This document shows, in pieces, positions 24,653 through 32,237 of a DNA stretch of 56,498 nt. Numbering within the stretch: position 1 is the first letter of the stretch; each line of letters starts with the position of its first letter. Source of the stretch: Mycetocola saprophilus. GTDB taxonomy: Bacteria; Actinomycetota; Actinomycetes; Actinomycetales; Microbacteriaceae. The notes below the pieces were generated by a model. The model searched no databases and had not been told where the DNA came from. It saw nothing but the letters and a program-made list of their open reading frames with translations. The position numbers and the translations under genes are program-made. The stretch spans positions 1 through 56,498 of the forward strand of contig NZ_JOEC01000006.1 of NCBI RefSeq assembly GCF_000718085.1, given 5' to 3'.

Positions 24653-25156
24653 CTAACTCGGGATCTGGAGTGCCGCACGAACCAGGTTCGTCAGCAGATC
24701 TCGGACCTCGCCGCTCCGGATGATGACCACCAGGAGCCCGGCAAAGGCAACCGCCGCCATCGTGGTGATGGCGTACTCGGCGGTCACCGCGCCGGTGTCA
24801 TCGGTCAGTGAGTGCTGAATGCGGTCCGCCGCCCTGCGGCGCACGCTGGTCGCGCGAGCCACAAGCCGAAAACAGCGAGGCACCCCTGGGCCATTCACGC
24901 CGTGGGGCCGCACCGAGAGCGGTACGGCTGGGAGATCGGACCGCACAGTTTGGGCCGAGTCGGAAGAGTAGGCCAGGTCGGGAGAGTAGGCCAGGTCGGG
25001 AGAGTAGGCCAGGTCGGAAGAATCGGCCAGGTCGGAAGAGCCGGTCGGGCAAGGTGAGTTACGTGGGTGAGTCGAGCCGAAAATGCCGGCCGAGCTAGGC
25101 GAGCTGGCTGAGCTGGGCGAGCTGGCTGAGCTAGGTGAGGCGAGTGTGATGTTCAT
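24653..25156 (-). CDS. DUF4244 Flp-type pilin with repetitive N-terminal extension
   Basis: A 167-residue protein. The C-terminal ~55 residues (DDTGAVTAEYAITTMAAVAFAGLLVVII...) are a DUF4244 pilin: processing Gly, Glu at +5 and one hydrophobic helix. These proteins are usually well under 100 residues. Here about 110 residues precede the pilin, with Ser/Pro repeats (SSASSPSSASSPSSAG) and a DLAYSPDLAYSPDLAYSSD repeat. The ATG at 25154-25156 has GAGAGGA upstream, so the extension appears to be translated; it would be removed if the prepilin peptidase cuts at the usual Gly. Confidence 0.8.
   Translation of the reverse strand: MNITLASPSSASSPSSASSPSSAGIFGSTHPRNSPCPTGSSDLADSSDLAYSPDLAYSPDLAYSSDSAQTVRSDLPAVPLSVRPHGVNGPGVPRCFRLVARATSVRRRAADRIQHSLTDDTGAVTAEYAITTMAAVAFAGLLVVIIRSGEVRDLLTNLVRAALQIPS
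24955..25142. repeat. Two tandem-repeat tracts in the pilin gene
   Basis: An 18-bp unit (GTCGGGAGAGTAGGCCAG type) recurs about five times at 24958-25050, and GAGCTGGCTGAGCTGG-type 12- to 24-bp units recur at 25088-25142. Both encode the pilin N-terminal extension. Confidence 0.8.
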
Positions 25157-25331
25157 GGTGATTCCTCTCGGTTGGTTGATTCCAGTCTTGTGTGAGGTAC
25201 ACACGAGTGGAACGGCGCGAACCGATCGGTGGAGAAACGCGGATGCAACACCGACTGTGGAGGAACCGGTTTGCCCGCCGATACCGGTAAGAATTGGCGG
25301 CCAAATCCGAAAATCGAAGGATCTTCGTCGT

Positions 25332-26542
25332 CTAAGTGGCCGGCGAAGTCTTCGACCCCACAACGGCGGCGGGTGCGCCGCGCCAGACGGACCGTCGATA
25401 GAGGGGAAGCCCCGCAAGGGCGGCGAGGACCAGCACACCACAGGCAAACGCGGGGAGGGCGGAATACCCAAATGCCTGCGCGAGGAAAGAGGGCACGAGG
25501 GCACCGAGCACGGCACCCAGGGCGATGATTCCGTTGAGTAGTCCCATGGCCGAGCCCTCGGGGCCCGGATAGATCTTTACAACCATCAGGGTGGCAGCAA
25601 CCACCTCAAACGAGTAGGCAGTGGCGGCCACGATGAGGGCAATCGATCCGATTACCGCCCTCCCCGGAATGTCCCCCATCGCGGCGATCGCCATCGAACC
25701 GAACGCGAGATTCGTGGCACCAACCCCCACGAGGAGAACCGCGCCGGGGCCCGTTCGGTTGGCGATTGAACCCGCAAGCGGATAGCAGAGCGTCCCCAGG
25801 ACGGCACCCACGAGGAACAGAATTGACGACGTTGACGGATTCACGGCGAATGAGTCGCGCATGACCAACGGAACCACGTTGAAAAAGGTTTGGACACCCA
25901 TCATGGTCAGCAGCCAGGTCAGCAGAAAGACCCCGATCTTCCCCCGCAGGAGTGCGGCTATTCCCTTCGTTCGGGTACCCGACGGCGTCGGGGTGGCCGG
26001 CATCAGGCGAGGCAATTGACGCCGACCCAGGAAGAACCCGGTGGCCAAAAGCACGGCGGAGAGGATCCAGCCAAAGCGCAGCTGGGTTGCGGCGAGCGCG
26101 GCGATGATCAGCCCAACAACCTGCCCCAATCCGTATGCGAGCCGGAACCAGCTCAGGCGGTTATTCCACTCCTTCATCGGCTGCGCCTCAACGATGAAGA
26201 GACCTGCCACGGTTCCCGCAAGTGAGCCCGCCCCACCAAAGATGAGGGCCAGGGGTGCCCAAATCCAGACGCTGGTTCCCAGGCCGAAACCCACCATAGC
26301 CAGCGCCATCACCGGGAAGGACCAGAGGAATACACCACGCTGGATTCCCCTGCGATCGGCCAGCGATCCCAATACCGGTGCCAGCAATCCCCCGCATAAA
26401 ACGCCGCAACGACCAGGCCCACCAGGGTGGGACCGTTTTTCCCGCCGTCCTCCACGCTGAGGGGGATGAAGATTGGCGCGACCCCAAGCATCATCATTCC
26501 CACGAGTGCATAGGCCAGGTACCAGGGTTGCGTCCACTTCAT
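25332..26542 (-). pseudogene. MFS transporter with a one-base frameshift
   Basis: A 12-helix major facilitator whose parts lie in two frames. The ATG at 26540-26542 opens MKWTQPWYLAYALVGMMMLG through VAAFYAG. The frame is then lost at a run of five G (plus-strand C run 26389-26393). The rest continues in the next frame as GLLAPVLGSLADRRG to the stop at 25332. One extra G would restore AAFYAGGLLAPVLGSLADRRG, the normal helix 2-loop A motif of MFS. This is either a real inactivating deletion, a sequencing error, or a variable tract. It sits within the tad locus but is not a usual member. The substrate is unknown. Confidence 0.8.
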
Positions 26543-26641
26543 GACTCACACCCTATGGACCGGGTAGAAGTGTGTCTATGAGTTACCGACGATTGGCAAA
26601 CCCGAGGAGAAAAACCCAGAAATACCAGCCACGGACAGGGG

Positions 26642-27787
26642 TCAGAGGGTGATCGTACCGAGACTGTCCCGCAGCAGGGTGAGCATCATCGGGGCGACAC
26701 CGAGACAGAGAAAAGCCGGCAGAGCCCCGGCCCCCAGCGGGATCAGCAGCCGGGTTCCCAACCTGGCCACCGCCCGCTGCAGGTCGGTGGAGCGCCGGTC
26801 TCGGAGAGACCTCGCCTCGGCACGCAAGAGGTCATGTGCGATCATCCCCACCCGGGCGGCCAGCGTGAGAGCAGCCCGAAGATCCCGGTCGGCGGCCGCG
26901 GAGACGGACACCCCGGATCGAGTTAAGGTCTGTGTTGCGCAGGCCCGAGCGGACTCGGGGTCAAGGCCGGCGGACAGAGCCATCGCGGTGAGGTCGAAGG
27001 CGACGTCGGACTCGGGTGGCGCATGGAGCGCACGTCGCACGACGGCGCGAATCCAGAGAGCGGTGGCCGCGCTGAGGGACAAACCAACGGTAAGCAAAAC
27101 CTGCCCGGGGCGTGTGCCGGTGAGGGCATCGAGAAGGGGGAATCCCAGAGCTTCTCCCAACAGGGTTGATACCACCGGCAGTGAACACACCAGCCGGGCG
27201 CTCGAACGTGGCCCCTCGGCTTCGGCGTCACAGGCTCGTCGGAGACGCGCGCGCTCGCGCAGGGTCATGGCCAAGCCGCGCAGGCCCTCGGCGAGCGGTG
27301 CCCCAGTCTGCGCCGATACCGACCAGACGGCCGCCAATCGCGCCCAGGGAAGAGAAAGCTCCATCCCGATCGCGCCGCGATCCGGATGCCTCGCCGCCGG
27401 TCTTCGACCGGCCGTTCCCCGCATGGCCGCGCCGACCGACAGGAGGGCGGCGGCGGGGTCTTGCCCCGTGCCGAGCGCAGCCAGTATGGCCGCCTGCTCT
27501 GGCATGCTGCCGGATCGGAGTCCCGATGCCCCAAGTAGCTTGGGCGGGTGACGGATAAACACCGACCGGCGCACCGCCCGTGCCTCCGTTACCTTCCCCG
27601 CGGAAGGGAAATCCTCCGCCAGACCGGGGTCGGTCACGTAGGACCATGCGGCGGCCGGGGCCAGCCCCGCCCCCAGCATGGTGGCGAGTCGCTCGATATC
27701 CGCGGCACACGCATCGTGATATGCGGACACATCTCGCCGGATCCTCCGTTGACGGCTCGCCGCAGGCGAGGTGATGGAAGCTCTCAT
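26642..27787 (-). CDS. Type II secretion system F-domain protein (TadB/TadC-like)
   Basis: A 381-residue membrane platform protein for the Tad machine. A soluble N-terminal half contains LPWARLAAVWSVSAQTGAPLAEGL, the T2SSF core. A hydrophobic pair (about 215-245) is followed by a second F-like half (DLTAMALSAGLDPESARAC) and a C-terminal hairpin (about 345-375). In other actinobacteria two proteins (Rv3657c and Rv3658c types) share this work; here one gene seems to carry both halves. The ATG overlaps the ATPase stop (ATGA). Confidence 0.85.
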   Translation of the reverse strand: MRASITSPAASRQRRIRRDVSAYHDACAADIERLATMLGAGLAPAAAWSYVTDPGLAEDFPSAGKVTEARAVRRSVFIRHPPKLLGASGLRSGSMPEQAAILAALGTGQDPAAALLSVGAAMRGTAGRRPAARHPDRGAIGMELSLPWARLAAVWSVSAQTGAPLAEGLRGLAMTLRERARLRRACDAEAEGPRSSARLVCSLPVVSTLLGEALGFPLLDALTGTRPGQVLLTVGLSLSAATALWIRAVVRRALHAPPESDVAFDLTAMALSAGLDPESARACATQTLTRSGVSVSAAADRDLRAALTLAARVGMIAHDLLRAEARSLRDRRSTDLQRAVARLGTRLLIPLGAGALPAFLCLGVAPMMLTLLRDSLGTITL

Positions 27788-28989
27788 CGGACCGCACTCC
27801 ACACCGGCACCGTTGCGAGCAGCCCCGCGGGGGTACGCTCAAGACGCCCGATCGCGGCGAGCCCACGGGGGCGATCCCCACGCAGGTGCAACACGAGATC
27901 GAGCGCGCTCACGGCCTGGCTGGCCAGCGCAGTCGGCGCGAGTCCGGCCAGCGCCCCCAGCGCTTCCAACCGCGCGGGGACATCCTCAAGCGAGTTTGCG
28001 TGAATCGTGCCCGCGCCGCCATCATGCCCGGTGTTCAGGGCGGAGAACAGATCCTGAATCTCCGCCCCTCGACACTCCCCGAGGATCAATCGATCGGGTC
28101 GCATCCGCAGTGCCTCACGCACCAGGCTCCGTAGGCCCAGGTGGCCGATCCCCTCAATGTTCGCCTGACGTGCCTGCAGGGAGATGAACAGCCGACGGCG
28201 TACGCCGAGCTCCGCCACGTCCTCGACCGCGATCACGCGTTCGGTATCGGGGGCGGCATCGATCAGTGCGGCGAGCAGGGTGGTTTTCCCGGAGCCCGTG
28301 GGCCCGCTGATCAGGATGTTTCGACGTTCCCTGAGTAGATCGATGATGAGCGAGGTGGCATCGTGCTCACCCCCGGGTCCAAAGAATCCCGAGGCGGCCA
28401 GCGTGTCGAGGGAGAGCGGAGTGAGCGCGGGAACGCGCACGCTGAGTTGGGTACCGTGCGCGGCCACCGGGGGAAGGACCGCATGCACTCGAACGCCACC
28501 GGGAAGCCGGACATCCGCGCAGGGGGCCGCCTCATCGATGTGGCGGCCCCCGAGCGCAATGAGACGCGTGGCGAGGGCGCGCACCTCGATCTCCCGGTGA
28601 ACTTCGCGATCGGCCGGCTCGAGGCCCTGCCCACGGTCATACCAGGCGCCCGCGTCTGCGGAGAGGAAGATATCGCTCACCCCCGCCCGCAGCAGCGGGG
28701 TGGAGAGGACCCCGAAGTGGCGGGCAAGACTCACCCGTTGATCGAGCGCCCGCTCATCCTGCGCCCGCGCGGGCGGCACGCGCTTGGCGGCGCCGGAGGG
28801 ATCCAGGTGAGGCTTGCGCACCGGGGCCAGCACCGGGGCAAGCACCGAGTCATGCACCGAGTCATGCACCGGGGCAAGCACCGGGGGATCACGGGTCGAG
28901 GCGCGGGCCTGGGAGTCACGGGGCAGGGCCAGAACCGGCGCATCAACGGTCGGGGAATCACGGATTGGGACTTCGGTGAGTGTGGTCAT
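27784..28989 (-). CDS. tadA: Tad-type secretion ATPase (TadA/CpaF, helicase-secretion neighbourhood)
   Basis: A 401-residue cytoplasmic AAA+ motor. Residues 1-80 are disordered and repetitive (VHDSVHDSVLAPVLAPV). An N-terminal domain (about 85-195) contains GVSDIFLSADAGAWYDRG. The Walker A G229-PTGSGKTT precedes a long ASP-box/Walker B region with Glu305 (LILGECRGAE) and the His-box GHDGGAGTIHANS. It powers assembly of Flp-like pili or a secretion pseudopilus. The internal ATG (28987-28989) starts the recognisable protein; the longer frame would run into the 6C RNA region. The CpaE/TadZ-like gene that often precedes it is absent. Confidence 0.92.
   Translation of the reverse strand: MTTLTEVPIRDSPTVDAPVLALPRDSQARASTRDPPVLAPVHDSVHDSVLAPVLAPVRKPHLDPSGAAKRVPPARAQDERALDQRVSLARHFGVLSTPLLRAGVSDIFLSADAGAWYDRGQGLEPADREVHREIEVRALATRLIALGGRHIDEAAPCADVRLPGGVRVHAVLPPVAAHGTQLSVRVPALTPLSLDTLAASGFFGPGGEHDATSLIIDLLRERRNILISGPTGSGKTTLLAALIDAAPDTERVIAVEDVAELGVRRRLFISLQARQANIEGIGHLGLRSLVREALRMRPDRLILGECRGAEIQDLFSALNTGHDGGAGTIHANSLEDVPARLEALGALAGLAPTALASQAVSALDLVLHLRGDRPRGLAAIGRLERTPAGLLATVPVWSAVR
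28840..28905. repeat. Short tandem repeats in the tadA 5' end
   Basis: GGGGCAAGCACC and CGAGTCATGCACC units of 12-15 bp alternate several times. They encode the repetitive N-terminus of the ATPase. Confidence 0.6.
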
Positions 28990-29115
28990 GCCACGAGCGT
29001 AGGTTCGGCGGCGCAGGAGGGGGCCGGCGGGCCACGTTCTGTGGACTACGCGTGAGGGAAGTCTCGCCTGTGGAAAACCGCGGATCCGCGTCAGGACGGG
29101 GAAAACACCGTCGGG
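28990..29115. other. Spacer between tadA and the 6C RNA terminator
   Basis: The tadA promoter and ribosome site should lie here. A perfect 12-bp palindrome CGCGGATCCGCG (29079-29090) is the only marked symmetry. No gene found. Confidence 0.45.
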
Positions 29116-29223
29116 AAAAATAAAAGGGCGGCATCCATTGGGGGGAATGGATGCCGCCGCAAGCGACACTGGATTGGGGGGAATCCGTTGTGCGCTGCAC
29201 GCTCGAAATAAGAATTTCGGCCT
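29116..29223 (-). ncRNA. 6C small RNA (actinobacterial, B11 type)
   Basis: On the minus strand two hairpins each have a loop of exactly six C. The first has core stem GGATT/AATCC, extended by CAC/GTG and GCG/CGC (loop at 29176-29181). The second is a perfect 13-bp stem GGCGGCATCCATT with its complement (loop 29140-29145), followed by TTTTATTTTT, an intrinsic terminator. This is the defining structure of the 6C RNA of high-GC Gram-positives. A promoter fits: TCGTCA, 17-bp spacer and TACACT (29230-29235), giving a start near 29223. In M. tuberculosis the homologous B11 RNA also lies upstream of the Tad-like cluster, as I recall. C-rich loops are thought to pair with G-rich ribosome sites. Confidence 0.9.
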
Positions 29224-29235
29224 GGATTTAGTGTA

Positions 29236-29468
29236 CGCCCTCGACGTCGATTTGACGACCCCTGTCCACCAAGTGGATGACACCAGTTCGGGGGACAAGA
29301 GGGTATCTCCCGCATGATTCCGCGGAACACAACCTATTCCACATCAAAAAAACTTTTTCACGGATTCTTCGGACACGTTCTGGGCACCCGAATTTTCGGA
29401 GTACGCTGTGTGTGCATGGCCCACATCGAGGTGGGAACACGTCATCGCAAAGGAGCGATTTAGCCGTC
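29236..29468. other. Intergenic region upstream of acs
   Basis: This holds the 6C RNA promoter on its left and the acs promoter and leader on its right. The stretch 29340-29400 is AT-richer (CATCAAAAAAACTTTTTCAC). AAAGGAG at 29449-29455 is the acs ribosome site. No further gene seen. Confidence 0.5.
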
Positions 29469-31442
29469 ATGAATGCCCAGATTGATAATCTGCTCACCGA
29501 AACCCGTCGATTCGAGCCCACCCCGGAGTTTGTCGCGCAGGCAAACGCGGATGAGACTCTCTACGATCGCGCTCAGGCAGACAGGTTGGGGTTCTGGGCG
29601 GATCAGGCACGCGACCTGATCAGCTGGCAGCGGCCGTTTACCTCGGTACTGAACTGGGAAAACCCACCGTTTGCCAAGTGGTTTGAGGACGGCACGCTCA
29701 ACGTGGCCTACAACTGCCTGGACCGGCACGTGGAGGCGGGCAACGGCGAACGGATCGCGCTCTACTGGGAGGGCGAACCGGGTGACACCCGTGCCATCAC
29801 CTATGCGGAGCTCACCGATGAGGTTAAGCGCACCGCCAACGTCCTGACCGATCTGGGCGTGCGCGCCGGGGATCGGGTGGCCATCTACCTGCCGATGATC
29901 CCCGAGGCCATCGTCTCGATGCTCGCAGTGGCCCGCCTGGGCGCGGTCCACTCGGTGATCTTTGGCGGATTCAGCGCCGACAGCATTCGCGCCCGCGTGG
30001 ACGACGCGGCGGCGACCCTGATCATCACCGCCGACGGTGGATACCGCAAGGGCAAGGTGTCTCCGCTCAAGCCCGCCGTGGACGCGGCCCTGGAGGCCCG
30101 CGGCGACCTTCCCGCGCAGCAGACTGTCCGCAACGTCCTCGTGGTTGGCCGAGGCGGCAACGAGATCGAGTGGACCGAGGGCCGCGACCACTGGTGGCAT
30201 GAACGCGTGCCGGCCGCATCCAATGTGCATGAGCCCGAGGCCTTTCCCGCCGAAAACCCGCTGTTTATCCTCTACACATCGGGCACCACCGGTGCCCCCA
30301 AGGGAATCCTGCACACCTCCGGCGGCTACCTGACCCAGGCCGCCTACACCCACCGCAACGTCTTCGACATCCACCCCGAGACCGACGTGTACTGGTGCAC
30401 CGCGGATGTGGGCTGGATCACCGGACACACCTACGTCACCTACGGCCCACTCGCCAACGGCGCGACCCAGGTGCTCTACGAGGGAACCCCCGACTCCCCC
30501 AACCCCGGCCGCTGGTGGGAGCTGATCGAAAAGTATCGGGTCAGCGTGTTTTACACCGCGCCCACCGCAATCCGGGCTGCGATGAAGCTCGGCCGGAAGA
30601 TCCCCAAGCGCTCGGATCTGTCCAGCATCCGCCTGCTCGGCTCGGTGGGTGAACCCATCAACCCCGAGGCTTGGATGTGGTACCGCAAGGTCATCGGCGG
30701 CAAAACCGCCCCGATTGTGGACACCTGGTGGCAGACCGAGACCGGTGCGATCATGATTTCGGCCCTCCCCGGCGTCACCGTCACCAAGCCCGGCAGCGCC
30801 CAGGTCCCCCTTCCGGGCATCGAGGTTTCGGTGCTTGAGGAAAACGGGACCCCGGTCCCGCCGGGCAGCGGTGGCCTGTTGGCGATCACCGAGCCCTGGC
30901 CCAGCATGCTGCGCGGCATCTGGGGCGACCCGGACCGGTTCCGCGAGACCTACTGGAGCACGTTCCCCAACGCCTACTTCGCCGGGGATGGCGCACGCCT
31001 GGACGCCGATGGAGATGTGTGGCTGCTCGGCCGCGTAGACGATGTGATGAACGTCTCCGGACATCGGCTCTCGACCGCCGAGATTGAGTCGGCACTGGTG
31101 GCCCATCCGTTTGTTGCCGAATCGGCCGTGGTGGGGGCCACCGATGAGACCACCGGTCAGGCGGTCGTCGCGTTTGTCATCCTCAAGGAGAGCCAGGCAG
31201 AGGAAACCGCGGACCACGCGGCGGTCTCGGCGGCACTGAAGTCACACGTGTCCACCCTGATCGGACCGATCGCCCGGCCCCGGGATATTTTCGTGGTGGC
31301 CGAGCTGCCCAAAACCCGGTCGGGCAAGATCATGCGCCGCCTGCTGCGCGACCTGGCCGAGGGCCGCGAGGTGGGTGACACCACCACGCTCGCGGACACC
31401 ACGGTGATGCGTATCATCTCGGCGGACGTCGCCGCCCGCTAG
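29469..31442 (+). CDS. acs: Acetyl-CoA synthetase
   Basis: A 657-residue cytoplasmic ANL-family enzyme making acetyl-CoA from acetate, ATP and CoA. The P-loop YTSGTTGAPKG starts at Tyr269. The region VDTWWQTETG, the hinge GRVDDVMNVSGHRLSTAEIE and the C-terminal PKTRSGK with Lys620 (the lysine acetylated in relatives) are all present. The ATG at 29469 is the first in frame that gives the family start, but its AAAGGAG site is 13 nt away, which is long and may lower translation. Transcribed alone and closed by a strong hairpin. Confidence 0.96.
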   Translation: MNAQIDNLLTETRRFEPTPEFVAQANADETLYDRAQADRLGFWADQARDLISWQRPFTSVLNWENPPFAKWFEDGTLNVAYNCLDRHVEAGNGERIALYWEGEPGDTRAITYAELTDEVKRTANVLTDLGVRAGDRVAIYLPMIPEAIVSMLAVARLGAVHSVIFGGFSADSIRARVDDAAATLIITADGGYRKGKVSPLKPAVDAALEARGDLPAQQTVRNVLVVGRGGNEIEWTEGRDHWWHERVPAASNVHEPEAFPAENPLFILYTSGTTGAPKGILHTSGGYLTQAAYTHRNVFDIHPETDVYWCTADVGWITGHTYVTYGPLANGATQVLYEGTPDSPNPGRWWELIEKYRVSVFYTAPTAIRAAMKLGRKIPKRSDLSSIRLLGSVGEPINPEAWMWYRKVIGGKTAPIVDTWWQTETGAIMISALPGVTVTKPGSAQVPLPGIEVSVLEENGTPVPPGSGGLLAITEPWPSMLRGIWGDPDRFRETYWSTFPNAYFAGDGARLDADGDVWLLGRVDDVMNVSGHRLSTAEIESALVAHPFVAESAVVGATDETTGQAVVAFVILKESQAEETADHAAVSAALKSHVSTLIGPIARPRDIFVVAELPKTRSGKIMRRLLRDLAEGREVGDTTTLADTTVMRIISADVAAR

Positions 31443-31472
31443 TCGCGTATCTCATATCCGCCCCACCCCAAA

Positions 31473-31510
31473 ACGAGTGGCACCGGACCCTTGGGTCCGG
31501 TGCCACTCGT
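31473..31510. terminator. Bidirectional terminator between acs and ridA
   Basis: An 18-bp perfect stem (31473-31490 with 31493-31510) between convergent genes. The 2-nt apex means the innermost pairs open. Confidence 0.85.
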
Positions 31511-31525
31511 GAGTATCGGGCACGG

Positions 31526-31996
31526 CTACTCGAACGCCACCACGATTTCGACCTCCACCGGCGCGTTCAGCGGCAGCACGGCGACGCCGACGGCGGCACG
31601 GGCGTGCTGCCCCCGCTCGCCGAAGATCTCACCGATCAGGGTTGAGGCACCGTTGATGACCGCGGGCTGACCGAAAAACTCGGGGTCGGACGCGACGAAG
31701 CCATTGATCTTCACGACCCGGGTGATCCGGTCCAGCGAACCGATCTGGGCCTGAACGGCGGCCAGCGCGTTGAGCGCGGCGATTCCGGCGTAGTCGGCTG
31801 CGATCTCCGGGCTGACAAGACCTTCACCCACCCCAACCTTGCCCGTCTCGGGCAGCGCGCCGGAGACAAAGGGCAGCTGGCCCGAGGTGAAAACGAGGTT
31901 ACCCTCGGTCACCGCGGGCAGATAAGCGGCCACCGGCGCGGCGACCTCGGGCAGGCTCAGACCCAGCTCGGCGAGCCGGTCGGCAATGGCGCTCAT
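31526..31996 (-). CDS. RidA family protein (YjgF/YER057c/UK114)
   Basis: A 156-residue single-domain protein of the group that hydrolyses reactive imine/enamine intermediates. NLVFTSGQLPFVSG and the closing VEVEIVVAFE are characteristic. The catalytic Arg of RidA (usually R105 in a C-x-x-R context) is not obvious, so it may belong to a non-RidA subgroup (Rid family of unclear activity). The ATG overlaps the DUF4177 gene stop (ATGA). Confidence 0.88.
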   Translation of the reverse strand: MSAIADRLAELGLSLPEVAAPVAAYLPAVTEGNLVFTSGQLPFVSGALPETGKVGVGEGLVSPEIAADYAGIAALNALAAVQAQIGSLDRITRVVKINGFVASDPEFFGQPAVINGASTLIGEIFGERGQHARAAVGVAVLPLNAPVEVEIVVAFE

Positions 31997-32163
31997 GCCT
32001 GTGCTCCCTCATCGGCCAGCGGACGCTTGAGGTAGGCAACCAGGCCACCCTCGGGTCCGTTCACGACCTGAACCAGCTCCCAGCCCTGCTTCCCCCAGTT
32101 GTTGAGGATCGCGGCGGTGTTGTGGATCATGAGCGGCGTGGTGAGGTACTCCCAGCGAGTCAT
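31993..32163 (-). CDS. Small DUF4177 protein
   Basis: A 56-residue protein, MTRWEYLTTPL at the start and GWELVQVV in the middle, the DUF4177 signature. The ATG at 32161-32163 has a strong AAGGAG six nucleotides upstream; the longer frame is unsupported. It is translationally coupled to ridA. The function is unknown. Confidence 0.85.
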   Translation of the reverse strand: MTRWEYLTTPLMIHNTAAILNNWGKQGWELVQVVNGPEGGLVAYLKRPLADEGAQA

Positions 32164-32224
32164 GTTTCTCCTTAAATAGTATGAAGTTCGGGGCCTGGAT
32201 AGGGATTCTTTCAGCAATGTCGCT

Positions 32225-32230
32225 TAAACT
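32225..32230 (+). promoter_or_regulatory. Predicted -10 element of the PBP gene (leaderless)
   Basis: TAAACT ends 7 nt before the ATG at 32238 and no Shine-Dalgarno precedes that codon, predicting a leaderless transcript. Confidence 0.45.
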
Positions 32231-32237
32231 GAATCCT

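Noticed and set aside
26420..26549. Long N-terminal version of the MFS protein in the downstream frame (MSHEVDATL...)
   Set aside because: Its first 50 residues are Arg/Gly/Pro-rich and hydrophilic, whereas the other frame gives a proper first membrane helix; the frameshift explanation fits better.
29407..29425. Possible CRP/GlxR site (TGTG...CACA) upstream of acs
   Set aside because: The spacing between half-sites is 7 or 9 nt rather than the required 8, so the match is poor.
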